DNA from: CAZGSN01 sp964371655
Lineage (GTDB): Bacteria > Desulfobacterota > Binatia > HRBIN30
Direction: 5' to 3'
Assembly: GCA_964371655.1 (NCBI GenBank)
Contig: CAYJOD010000013.1
Coordinates: 55,016-119,015 of the forward strand
DNA length: 64,000 nucleotides
Of the stretch, positions 38,763-46,694 are shown in pieces. The notes under the pieces were generated by a model. It was not told the DNA's origin, did not search any database, and worked only from the letters and a program-made list of their open reading frames with translations. Positions within the stretch are counted from its first letter, which is position 1, and the number at the start of each line of letters is the position of its first letter. A program made the translations under genes and the position numbers.

Positions 38763-38906
38763 CTCGCTGCGCTCGCAAACTGGGTAGGGACAAAGGGATC
38801 AAGGGACAAAGGAGCAAAGGGAACAAAGGAGGCGGCGGATCCGTCCCCGGTTTGCACCTGACTGCATTGTCCCTGTGTCCCTCGCATTTCTGTATTTCCG
38901 AGACGT
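38763..38906. repeat. Dispersed repeat R3, copy 2
   Basis: Begins tcgctgcgctcgcaaactg, has gggacaaaggg and tgtccctgtgtccct blocks and ends tttccgagacgt. Homologous to 18821-18972. It interrupts the catabolic cluster between the thiolase and the second dehydrogenase gene, so it was probably inserted after the cluster formed. Confidence 0.75.
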
Positions 38907-38910
38907 GAAG

Positions 38911-40035
38911 TTACGCTTTGGGATCGGCGAGCGCGGCGCCCAGGTGTACCAGGTGCTGTGTCGCCGAACCGAGGGTCAGCTCGATTTGTTTCGACCACAG
39001 ATAGGAGCGATGCAGCGGGTAATCGAGATCGACGCCAATGCCGCCGTGCAGATGCTGTGCGGTGTACACCACTCGATGCCCGCCTTCGCCCACCCAGAAC
39101 TTTGCGATGGCGATCTCCTCGTCGGCGGGCAGACCGTCGGCAAGACGCCAGACGGCTTGCCACGTTGTCCAGCGCATCGCCTCGACGTCGATGAAGGCGT
39201 CGGCGGCACGCTGCGCAACCGCCTGGAACTTCGCGATCGGTTTGCCGAACTGCTCGCGTGTGGATGTGTATTCGGCCGTCATACGCAGAGCCCGTTCGAC
39301 GACGCCAAGCTCGATGGCGCACAGACCGACGAGAGCGCGGTCGACGAGCCATTTGACGATCGCAGCTCCCTGCGTCGGGTCGCCGAGGACGGAGTCGGCG
39401 GCAACCGCGGCTCCCGAGAGCTTCAGCAGGGACTGCGGCTCCCCTTGCGTCGTCTCCTGGCGCTCGCGCTGCACGCCGGCGGCGCTGGGGTCGAGGAGAA
39501 AGACGCCGAGGGTGCCGTCGCCGGTGCGCGCCGGCAATACGATACGTTCAGCGAGGTGCGCGGCAGGCACACACATCTTCACGCCATCGAGGCGCCAGAT
39601 CGAGCCGTCACGTCGCGCCGAGACCGTGGGAGCGAGCGGATCTTCGGACTTCGTGTCCACCAGTGCGCCGCTCAAGATCGTCTTACCTGCGGCCACTGCT
39701 GGCAGGAACTGCTGGCGTTGCGCCGGGGTGCCGAACTGGGCGATGGGCAAGGCGCCGAGAACCAGTGTCGGCCACACCGGCAGAGGCGCGCAGTGGCGCC
39801 CGACTACGTGCAGCAGTAGGCAAAGCTCGAGGATTCCAAAGCCGCTGCCGCCGTACTCTTCCGGCATCGCAACTCCAAGTAGGTTGGCGCGTGCCAGCAT
39901 TTCCCACAGCTCGCGATCGAACCAGTCCGTCGTTGCCTCGATCTTCTTGAGTCGTTCGTGAGTGGCGTGGTCGCCGATGATCTTCGTCGCCAAGTCGCGC
40001 AAGGCTTCTTGATTCTCTGAAAACCCGAAATCCAT
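38911..40035 (-). CDS. Acyl-CoA dehydrogenase (ChsE1/FadE28-like)
   Basis: 374 residues. The acyl-CoA dehydrogenase fold is seen in MPEEYGGSGFGILELCLLL, GDHATHERLKK, LDGVKMCVPAAHLAERIVL and YTSTREQFGKPIAKFQAVAQ. The motif HLHGGIGVDLDYPLHRSY lacks the usual catalytic Glu context, as in mycobacterial FadE28, whose partner FadE29 provides it. Such proteins form alpha2beta2 heteromers that oxidise steroid side chains. It lies 67 bp downstream of the partner gene. The pairing is inferred. Confidence 0.85.
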   Translation of the reverse strand: MDFGFSENQEALRDLATKIIGDHATHERLKKIEATTDWFDRELWEMLARANLLGVAMPEEYGGSGFGILELCLLLHVVGRHCAPLPVWPTLVLGALPIAQFGTPAQRQQFLPAVAAGKTILSGALVDTKSEDPLAPTVSARRDGSIWRLDGVKMCVPAAHLAERIVLPARTGDGTLGVFLLDPSAAGVQRERQETTQGEPQSLLKLSGAAVAADSVLGDPTQGAAIVKWLVDRALVGLCAIELGVVERALRMTAEYTSTREQFGKPIAKFQAVAQRAADAFIDVEAMRWTTWQAVWRLADGLPADEEIAIAKFWVGEGGHRVVYTAQHLHGGIGVDLDYPLHRSYLWSKQIELTLGSATQHLVHLGAALADPKA

Positions 40036-40102
40036 AACTCTCCGTTCTCCGCTTCCTAATCGTTGCGATTGATGCGTTGTGAGTTACGCGGTGAGCGCCA
40101 GC

Positions 40103-41278
40103 TCAGCGCAGCTCGCGTGGCATGCCCAAGCCGCCGATGGCGATGATGTCGCGTTGGATCTCGTTGGTGCCGCCGCCGAAGGTCAAGATCAGCGCCGCAC
40201 GGTGCATCTTCTCGAGTCTCCCGCGCAGCAGCGCTTCCGGTGTACCTCGCTTCAAGAAACCGCGGTGCCCGAAGACTTCGAGCAGGTCGCGGTAGGCTTC
40301 GACGGCGAACTCCGTGCCGTACACTTTCACCGTCGAGGCTTCGGCGAAGTTCAGGGTGTCCATGGTCATGGCCCACGCCTGCCTCCAGTTGAGGAGCTTG
40401 AGCGCATCGAGGCGAGCGCGTACGCGCGCCAGCTTCAGACGCACCCACTCCTGATCGATGATGCGGCGACCGTCGGGAAGGTGGGTGGCGCGCGCCCAGG
40501 CGCAGACCTCTCCGAACATGCGCTCGGCTGGGCCTGTCGTCACGAGCGAGATGCGCTCGTGATTGAGCTGGTTGACGATGAGGCTCCAGCCCTCGTTCTC
40601 CGGCCCCACCCGCATGCTGGCGGGCACACGTACGTCGTCATAGTACGTGGCGTTGGTGCGCACCCCCGAGACGGTCCAAATCGGCGTGCATTTGTAGCCG
40701 GCTGACTTGGTGTCGACCATGAAGATCGAGATCCCCTTGTGCTTCTTGGCGTTGACGTCGGTGCGTGCCGCCAGCCAGATGTAATCGGAGAACTCGGCCA
40801 GGCTGGTGAAGACCTTGCTACCGTTGATGACGTACGAATCGCCGTCGCGGACCGCACGCGTGGTCAGTGAAGCGAGATCGGTACCGGCCGACGGCTCGGA
40901 GTAGCCGATCGCGAAGTGCACGTCGCCGCGCAGGATGCGCGGCAGGAACTCGGTCTTCTGCTCCTGGGAGCCGTAGCGCATGATGGTGGGACCGACCGAG
41001 TTGATGGTCAGGAAGGGCAGGGGATAACCGGCGCGCTGCACTTCGTCGGTGAAGATGAACTGCTCCATGACCGAGCGCCCTTGGCCGCCGTACTCCTTCG
41101 GCCAGCCGATGCCCAGCCAGCCGTCGGCTCCCATCTTGCGCAGGGCGGCACGGTAGTGTGGTCCGCCGCCCTCGCTGGTTTCCGACTCCTCTTGCAGCTC
41201 CGGAGTCATGAGCTTGGCGAAGTATTCGCGGAGTTCTGTACGCAGGGCGTGTTGCTCAGGGGTGTAGTCGAGATGCAT
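40103..41278 (-). CDS. Acyl-CoA dehydrogenase (ChsE2/FadE29-like)
   Basis: 391 residues. WPKEYGGQGRSVMEQFIF, IGYSEPSAGTDLASLTTRAV, VFTSLAEFSDYIWLAARTD and the C-terminal ALILTFGGGTNEIQRDIIAIGGLGM identify a flavin-dependent acyl-CoA dehydrogenase. It is co-directional with the preceding CoA ligase gene (11 bp gap) and the partner dehydrogenase. It likely introduces the alpha-beta double bond in side-chain CoA esters and passes electrons to ETF, which is not in the window. Confidence 0.88.
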   Translation of the reverse strand: MHLDYTPEQHALRTELREYFAKLMTPELQEESETSEGGGPHYRAALRKMGADGWLGIGWPKEYGGQGRSVMEQFIFTDEVQRAGYPLPFLTINSVGPTIMRYGSQEQKTEFLPRILRGDVHFAIGYSEPSAGTDLASLTTRAVRDGDSYVINGSKVFTSLAEFSDYIWLAARTDVNAKKHKGISIFMVDTKSAGYKCTPIWTVSGVRTNATYYDDVRVPASMRVGPENEGWSLIVNQLNHERISLVTTGPAERMFGEVCAWARATHLPDGRRIIDQEWVRLKLARVRARLDALKLLNWRQAWAMTMDTLNFAEASTVKVYGTEFAVEAYRDLLEVFGHRGFLKRGTPEALLRGRLEKMHRAALILTFGGGTNEIQRDIIAIGGLGMPRELR

Positions 41279-41289
41279 CGATCATTTCC

Positions 41290-43164
41290 TCATAGAGAAG
41301 TGGACGCGCCGTTGCGCGTAGCACCGCTCGGCTGTCGATCAGACACCAGTGTGGGTAGATGGTCCGCGCCCGCCGCCGTGAAGCGGACATAGGCGCGTGC
41401 TTGCTCATCACGTAAGTACAGAGGGTCAGCAACCCGGCGCGGGTCGTAGCCCTCACGCTTGAGGTCGGTCTTGCGCAGCTTGAAGGTACCGGTCACGTCG
41501 GCCTGCTTGGGCACGCGCACGAACAGAGGCGCGGCGTAACGCGGCAGATGTTGCTCGGTGAATGCATAGAAGGCGTCGCCGTCGAAGCGCGCGCCGTTAA
41601 GCAGGACGAGTGCGGCCATGCCGGCACGGCCGGTTTCGCCGGGCACCTCGACGCCGTAGACGTTGGCGATCTCGACGCCGGGAAAGGAGTTGAGAATCGC
41701 CGCCACCTCTTGAGTGGAGACGTTCTCGCTCTTCCAACGAAAGGTGTCGCCGATACGGTCGACGAAGTAGAAGTAGTCGTCCGTGTCGCGGCGCAGCAGA
41801 TCGCCGCTGCGGAACCAGGCATCGCCATTCGTGAAGACGTTGCGCAGGATCTTACGCTCGGTGTCCGCCTCGGAGGTGTAGCCCTCGAAACGCTGCGAGC
41901 CGGTATCTTTGGCGGCGCGGATGTGGCCGATGAACTCGCCGATTTCGCCGGGCGCGCACTCGAGGCAAAAACCGGCGCTGTCGCGTGGATGCGTGTCGGT
42001 CTCGACGTCGTAGCGAACCAGCCGCCCGTTATGCAGCTTCTTGAATGGGATGCGGCCGACCGAACCGGGCTTGTTGTCGAGGTTGATGAGCGACGCATTT
42101 CCTTCGGTGGAGCCGTAGGACTCGACGATGCGGGCGACGCCGAAGCGGTCCCGAAAGGCGTTCCAAAGCTCGGCGCGCAACCCCGTTCCCATCATGATGC
42201 GTACGCGGTGGGTGCGGTCGGTGGCTCGCGCTGGCTGGGCGAGGAGGAATTGGCAGATTTCCCCCACGTATTGAAAGCCCGTGACCCCAAAGCGGCGGCA
42301 ATCGTCCCAGAAGGCGCTGGCGCTGAACTTACGCCGCAGAGCCATCGCCGCGCCGGCGTGTAGCGCCGCGGCCGGCACCACCACGCCGCCGGCGCCATGG
42401 TAGAGAGGGATTGGACAGTAGATCACGTCGTGCGGGCCAAATCCGGCGATCCCCGCCATGCCGTCACCGATCGCGATGAAGCGCATGTGGCTGAAGCGGG
42501 CGGGCTTGGGGTAGCCGGTGGTGCCCGAGGTGAAGATGTAGAAGAGATCGTCACCGGCGACGAGGCCGTCGCGCACACGGCGATCGGGGTTGTGCGTCGG
42601 CATCCCTGCGAGCGACAAAGGCAAGCTCCCCTCTCCCCCTGGGAGAGGGTGAGGGTGAGGGCTCATCGGACCGATCGATCCGATGGAGTCCGCATGCCTT
42701 CCGCGATCCTCGGGACACTCCGGCCAAACGACAACATGATCGAGTGCAGCGCTCGTGTCGCCGATCGTGGCGAGATTCTCGGCGCACTCGTCGCCAACAA
42801 TCAGCCACTGCGTCGCGGCTGCCGCGATGACGTGACCTAGGCTATCACCGCGTAGATTCGGATTGAGGAGCGGGATGACAACGCCAAGCTTGGCCAGTCC
42901 GGCCCAGGCGAACAAAAACTCGGGGCGATTCTGCATCAGCAAGGCGACGCGGTCGCCAACCCGCAGTCCGCAGCTCTGAGCCCAATGGGCCACGCGGTTG
43001 GCGTTGGCATTGAGCTCGCCGTAGGAGATGCGGCGCTCTTCGAAGAACAGGAAGGTGCGCTCCGGATGTGCCGCGGCGCGCTCTTCAATGAGGTCGCCGA
43101 TCGTGTACGGGGCAGTAGGTTTGTGGCGTAGCGTCCGGTGGATCAACGTAGACAGGCGAGCCAT
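41290..43164 (-). CDS. Long/very-long-chain acyl-CoA synthetase (FATP/FadD6-like)
   Basis: 624 residues from the ATG at 43164. The AMP-binding motif is YIFTSGTTGYPKPARFSHMR, followed by VESYGSTEGNASLINLDNKPG and RSGDLLRRDTDDYFYFVDRIGDTFRWKSENVS (split motifs of the VLACS/FATP branch), with GTFKLRKTDLKREGYDP near the end. It activates a fatty or steroid-type acid to its CoA ester at the membrane. Residues about 160-190 are an unusual Pro/His-rich insert encoded by an extragenic repeat. First gene of the catabolic cluster; an inverted repeat CAAAC-N4-GTTTG lies about 150 bp upstream. Confidence 0.9.
   Translation of the reverse strand: MARLSTLIHRTLRHKPTAPYTIGDLIEERAAAHPERTFLFFEERRISYGELNANANRVAHWAQSCGLRVGDRVALLMQNRPEFLFAWAGLAKLGVVIPLLNPNLRGDSLGHVIAAAATQWLIVGDECAENLATIGDTSAALDHVVVWPECPEDRGRHADSIGSIGPMSPHPHPLPGGEGSLPLSLAGMPTHNPDRRVRDGLVAGDDLFYIFTSGTTGYPKPARFSHMRFIAIGDGMAGIAGFGPHDVIYCPIPLYHGAGGVVVPAAALHAGAAMALRRKFSASAFWDDCRRFGVTGFQYVGEICQFLLAQPARATDRTHRVRIMMGTGLRAELWNAFRDRFGVARIVESYGSTEGNASLINLDNKPGSVGRIPFKKLHNGRLVRYDVETDTHPRDSAGFCLECAPGEIGEFIGHIRAAKDTGSQRFEGYTSEADTERKILRNVFTNGDAWFRSGDLLRRDTDDYFYFVDRIGDTFRWKSENVSTQEVAAILNSFPGVEIANVYGVEVPGETGRAGMAALVLLNGARFDGDAFYAFTEQHLPRYAAPLFVRVPKQADVTGTFKLRKTDLKREGYDPRRVADPLYLRDEQARAYVRFTAAGADHLPTLVSDRQPSGATRNGASTSL
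42627..42664. repeat. Extragenic-type repeat inserted in frame in the CoA ligase gene
   Basis: cccctctccccctgggagag followed by ggtgagggtgagggct, a class found between genes (related arms at 29361-29616). Here it is translated as part of the ligase on the minus strand (SPHPHPLPGGEG) without breaking the frame. Confidence 0.7.
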
Positions 43165-43315
43165 GGACACAATGCGGTCGACAATCATGCTGGCTCTCAG
43201 ACCTAAGCGCGCTCCGGATGCAGCATGCCTTTTCGCAAACGCCCCAAGGCGACGAGCCGACTAGCGGCCTGGAGATCCCCTCGAGCAGCCCGAAGCGCCA
43301 TGCGCGGTACATAAC

Positions 43316-43329
43316 CAAACGACCGTTTG
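43316..43329. promoter_or_regulatory. Inverted-repeat operator CAAAC-N4-GTTTG before the CoA ligase
   Basis: CAAACGACCGTTTG, in the wider context ccaaacgaccgtttgt. It matches the form of the PsrA-type/TetR-family fatty-acid operator (CAAAC, 2-4 bases, GTTTG). Located 152 bp before the ligase start. The same motif with identical spacing stands at 56454-56467. Confidence 0.55.
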
Positions 43330-43364
43330 TTGGCTAGTGGGGCACGTCGAAGTGGCGGGCGGCG

Positions 43365-43445
43365 GTGGAACGCGTTGGCTCAGGTGCGGCCGCGACCAGC
43401 TGGAATGGCCGACTCGCGGCCGTCACCTGCAGCCGCGAGTTCGGC
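43365..43445 (-). other. Integron attC-like recombination site D
   Basis: On the minus strand: GCCGAAC at 43445-43439, an unpaired TCGC opposite AACGC, then GGCT-g-CAGGTG-a-CGGCCGCGA pairing with TCGCGGCCGCACCTGAGCC, leaving extrahelical G and A. The loop is 18 bases. The outer R' copy is degenerate (GTTCCAC, 43371-43365). Together with site B this is close to a textbook folded attC. It lies 70 bp beyond the stop of the cassette gene. Confidence 0.65.
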
Positions 43446-43514
43446 ATGGTGGTTCCCGCGCTTGCGTGGGACGAATCGCTCGGATCGCAGTCTCTTCATT
43501 GTCCGGGCGACTGC

Positions 43515-43787
43515 CTACGCGCCGCGCGTCAACGCATTCTGGTAGAGACGATCTATTTCAGCTCTCAGTGGATTGATCTCCGGAACCTGATCGAGCAACC
43601 AGCCTACGGCCTTCAGTGCGGTAGCGTCGGCCTTCCGTCTGATACGCCCAGATGTCGGCAGGCGTCGTAGCGCTTCGACTAGCAGCTCTGGAACGGACAA
43701 GTTTGCCACGCCAACGTAACCCTGCAGAGCGACGAGGGCAGCTTTGGGGGCAAATTCGGCGGCCATCTGACGGATTGCATCACTCAT
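43515..43787 (-). CDS. Hypothetical small protein in attC-bounded cassette
   Basis: 90 residues, MSDAIRQMAAEFAPKAALVA then LQGYVGVANLSVPELLVEAL and PTSGRIRRKADATALKAVG. Mostly helical, without a membrane segment or known motif; I do not recognise the family. It overlaps the preceding membrane protein gene by 8 bp (both on the minus strand), so the two are translationally coupled. Both genes together lie between attC-like sites E and D. Confidence 0.6.
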   Translation of the reverse strand: MSDAIRQMAAEFAPKAALVALQGYVGVANLSVPELLVEALRRLPTSGRIRRKADATALKAVGWLLDQVPEINPLRAEIDRLYQNALTRGA

Positions 43788-44169
43788 TGGCTTTCGTCCT
43801 CGCTGCCATACCGCGCGTTGCCGCGCTCACAATGGCTACCAGCACGAGCGCAAAAAAGACGCCCGTGAAAAACCCTTCATCCATGGTCGCTACGCCTCCG
43901 CCATTTCCGATGATGACAGCGACAAAGGCTACACTAACTACCGCCAACGCAATGAGCTTGTTTCGTAGGTTGCCTGGCCAGAGCAACTCGCCACCAACCC
44001 CGGCCCCAATCAGTCCCCAGGGTAAATTGCCTACGACCCATCCGAGGACATCTGCCGAGTCAAGCATGTTCAACGGCGTCCCCGTCCGTTTCGCATGGAG
44101 TAGAGCAACAGCGCCAACAAACCCAACAATCCGGTTGATCCATTTTCGTTGAGAATCCACCTTTGTCAC
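43780..44169 (-). CDS. Hypothetical polytopic membrane protein in attC-bounded cassette
   Basis: 129 residues from the GTG at 44169 (ribosome site gaggtgagg). Three or four hydrophobic helices are visible: about 10-26, 43-64, 72-90 (LIALAVVSVAFVAVIIG) and 98-120 (GVFFALVLVAIVSAATRG). I do not recognise the family. It begins 52 bp after attC-like site E and is coupled to the 90-residue protein downstream. A two-gene integron cassette encoding a small membrane system is a reasonable reading. Confidence 0.6.
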   Translation of the reverse strand: MTKVDSQRKWINRIVGFVGAVALLHAKRTGTPLNMLDSADVLGWVVGNLPWGLIGAGVGGELLWPGNLRNKLIALAVVSVAFVAVIIGNGGGVATMDEGFFTGVFFALVLVAIVSAATRGMAARTKANE

Positions 44170-44220
44170 GCCTCACCTCATCGTCAGATCACCTCACGCG
44201 TGGGATCACCGCGCCCGCAC

Positions 44221-44318
44221 GCCTAACGAAAGAGGGTTTTTCCACCATCCGGCGCAACGTGTGGTCGCGCGACGTGGTGCGACGGTTGCCGCCGGACGGC
44301 GGAAAGGCCCCGTTGAAC
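44221..44318 (-). other. Integron attC-like recombination site E
   Basis: On the minus strand it begins GTTCAAC (44318-44312, fits RYYYAAC) and ends TTTCGTTAGGC, with GTTAGGC (44227-44221) matching GTTRRRY exactly. The arms GGGGCCTTTCCGCCGTCCGGC and the near-complement GCCGGATGGTGGAAAAACCC form a long hairpin. It is strongly similar to site A. Upstream it also shares a CCATAG...GGGG block. The remaining gap to 44575 shows no gene. Confidence 0.7.
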
Positions 44319-44575
44319 TGAACCGTGTAATCGTGAAGCCCCCATTTCGCTATGGGGCTCTTATCTCTGATCGGTGGCGAAGGACAAGCGGCAATGGGAT
44401 CGGGCTGGATCAATGGATGGGCTCGGAAGGTGCGATTGGCGGGGTGGCGCGGGCGGTGGCGGGGTGAAACAACTGGCCCGCTGGGCGCACCTTGTCGGCT
44501 CGGCGTTCTTTTCGACGGCAACGACTTGTGGTTGGCGGGTGCTGCAGGCACGATCGGCACGGATTGGAGTTGGAG

Positions 44576-45523
44576 ATGAGCAAGCGCTGGAACGAACTAC
44601 TGCTGCACGATCACGAGACCACGGAGCGGGTACTCGCCGCGATGGAGAAGGCCTTTGGCGCCCCGGCCGGGCCAGCACCGGCAGTCATCGCCAAGCTCCA
44701 CGAGTACTTGCGTGGCTACGTTGACCGCTGTCACAACATGAAAGAGGAGAAACATCTCTTCCCTCTCATTGAGCAGCGTGGCGTGCCGCGCCATGGCGGA
44801 CCCCTCGCGGTGATGCTCGATGAGCACGAAAAGGCACGTGGCCTTCTCGCGCGCTTCTCGCCGCTCGCCGAGGCGGTCGTCGCCGGCGACGGCTCAAAGC
44901 TGGAGGAGCTGCGGGCCACGTTCGACGCCTATGCCGACCTCCTAAAGAATCATTTTTGGAAGGAGAACGACATCCTCTATCCGATGGCGCTGCGGGTGAT
45001 GAGCGAGAGCGACGGCGCCGCTGTCGTCCGCGGGATCGTGGCGGAGGAGGCGGCATTCGGGCCTGACACCCGTGAGCGTTACTACCGCCTGGCCGACGAA
45101 ATCGTCGCCGACGCGGAGCTCCAAGATCTCTCGTTTGGTGTGGACCGTGCCGTCCTCGCGGCGATCCTCAACGCGCTTCCCATTGAGGTGTCGTTTGTCG
45201 ACCACGAAGATACTGTGCGCTACTTCAGTCACGAGCTCTCCGAGAAGATCTTTCCGCGTACGCGCGGCGCCATCGGCACAAAGGTCCAGAACTGTCACCC
45301 CGAGACGAGCGTGCATGTGGTCAATCAGATCTTGGCTGACTTCAGGGCCGGTACGCGTGATGTCGCGGAGTTCTGGATCGAGCTGGGCGGGCGCAAAATC
45401 CACATCCGCTACTGGCCGGTGCGCGATCCGCAAGGCGCGTACCTCGGATGTCTGGAGACGGTGCAGGACGTCACCGCCATTCAGAAGCTCACGGGTGAAC
45501 GGCGTCTGCTGGACTTCGATTGA
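44576..45523 (+). CDS. Hemerythrin-like domain plus PAS domain protein
   Basis: 315 residues from the ATG at 44576 (ribosome site ttggag). Residues 1-145 are a hemerythrin/HHE four-helix unit with iron-ligand-type residues in LLLHDHETTE, HNMKEEKHLFPLIEQ, MLDEHEKAR and HFWKENDILYPMA. Residues 190-310 form a PAS-like sensor (LNALPIEVSFVDHEDTVRYFSH) as in DUF438/DUF1858-associated proteins. It may sense oxygen, NO or redox state and act by protein contact; no output domain is attached. Single gene between the integron cassette and the 5-alpha-reductase-like gene. Confidence 0.83.
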   Translation: MSKRWNELLLHDHETTERVLAAMEKAFGAPAGPAPAVIAKLHEYLRGYVDRCHNMKEEKHLFPLIEQRGVPRHGGPLAVMLDEHEKARGLLARFSPLAEAVVAGDGSKLEELRATFDAYADLLKNHFWKENDILYPMALRVMSESDGAAVVRGIVAEEAAFGPDTRERYYRLADEIVADAELQDLSFGVDRAVLAAILNALPIEVSFVDHEDTVRYFSHELSEKIFPRTRGAIGTKVQNCHPETSVHVVNQILADFRAGTRDVAEFWIELGGRKIHIRYWPVRDPQGAYLGCLETVQDVTAIQKLTGERRLLDFD

Positions 45524-45678
45524 AGCCGCCGACTTGTTCTAAGACCGTTCGGGAGCGGGCGGTACGAGAACAGGTATACGTTTGCGGTAGCCCGGTGCCT
45601 GCAATCTCGAGTGGACTGGCTGGTGTGCCGGCTTGATGGCTGGAACCACCAGAGCTCTCTGGGTAGTATGCTGCGCTC

Positions 45679-46446
45679 ATGAACACCTTGCCGTTCTTCC
45701 ACGTGTTCCTGTTGGTCATGACGATTACGGCCGCGGGCGTGTTCAGTGCGCTGTTCTTCGTCGATGCGGGATACGGGCAATACATCGACGGTCGTTGGGG
45801 GAAAGCAATCGACAACAGAGTCGGCTGGGTCATCATGGAGATTCCCGTGGTGATCGTGTTCGCGATCTACTGGATGACTTCGCCGCGAGCCTTCGCGACG
45901 ACGCCGCTGGTGTTCGCCGCGCTCTTCAACCTGCACTACCTGCAACGCACGTTTGTCTTTCCGCTGTTGATACGCGGCTGCGACAAGATGCCCACGTCGA
46001 TCATCTTGTTCGGGATGATCTTCAATACGGCCAACGCCTACATGCAGGGGGCGTGGATCTTTGTGTTGTCGCCGGAGACCTTGTACACGCCCGCCTGGCT
46101 CGCGACCCCGCAGTTTGCGATCGGCGTGACGATGTTCTTGGTGGGGTTTGCCATCAACCTCCACTCTGATCATATCATTCGAAACCTGCGCCAAGCCGGA
46201 GACACCGCCTTCCACATTCCACGTGGGGGAATGTTCGAATATGTCACCAGCGCCAACTACTTCGGGGAATTGGTTGAATGGGTCGGGTGGGCCGTCATGA
46301 CCCTGTCGTGGTCGGGTTTTGTGTTTGCCCTTTGGACCTTCGCCAATCTCGGGCCGCGCGCAAGCCGGCACCACAGCTGGTATCTGGAACAATTCGGCGA
46401 CGCCTACCCGAAGAACCGCAAGCGCATCATTCCCTTTGCGTTCTAG
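45679..46446 (+). CDS. 3-Oxo-5-alpha-steroid 4-dehydrogenase family membrane protein
   Basis: 255 residues with about six membrane helices. The C-terminal half has the steroid 5-alpha-reductase signature: NLRQAGDTAFHIPRGGMFEYVTSANYFGELVEW, HHSWYLEQFGDAYPKNRKRIIPFAF (shown in part), including the conserved Asn-Tyr, Glu and His/Tyr contacts to NADPH. Members reduce the 4-ene bond of 3-oxosteroids or double bonds of other lipids. Its proximity to the steroid side-chain cluster (2.5 kb away) supports a steroid substrate, but this is inference. Confidence 0.85.
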   Translation: MNTLPFFHVFLLVMTITAAGVFSALFFVDAGYGQYIDGRWGKAIDNRVGWVIMEIPVVIVFAIYWMTSPRAFATTPLVFAALFNLHYLQRTFVFPLLIRGCDKMPTSIILFGMIFNTANAYMQGAWIFVLSPETLYTPAWLATPQFAIGVTMFLVGFAINLHSDHIIRNLRQAGDTAFHIPRGGMFEYVTSANYFGELVEWVGWAVMTLSWSGFVFALWTFANLGPRASRHHSWYLEQFGDAYPKNRKRIIPFAF

Positions 46447-46694
46447 CGGCGAGTTGTAAGGCCGCTTGGTGAGCGTTTGGGCAGGTGTGCGGCGAAGAGG
46501 CGCAGGACAGCAGAGGATCTCTCACATTGGGTAGCGATTCCCGATCGGATACTCGGGCCATTCACAGGTCTGAAGGCTTCTGAAGCGTAGAAGGTGACGG
46601 CGCCTCGAAGAACTCCCGCTCCTCGCCCACAGATCCATTGAAATCGAGACGGCCACCTTGTGTGTCACCGATCGCTGTGAGACTGCTGCGGGTC

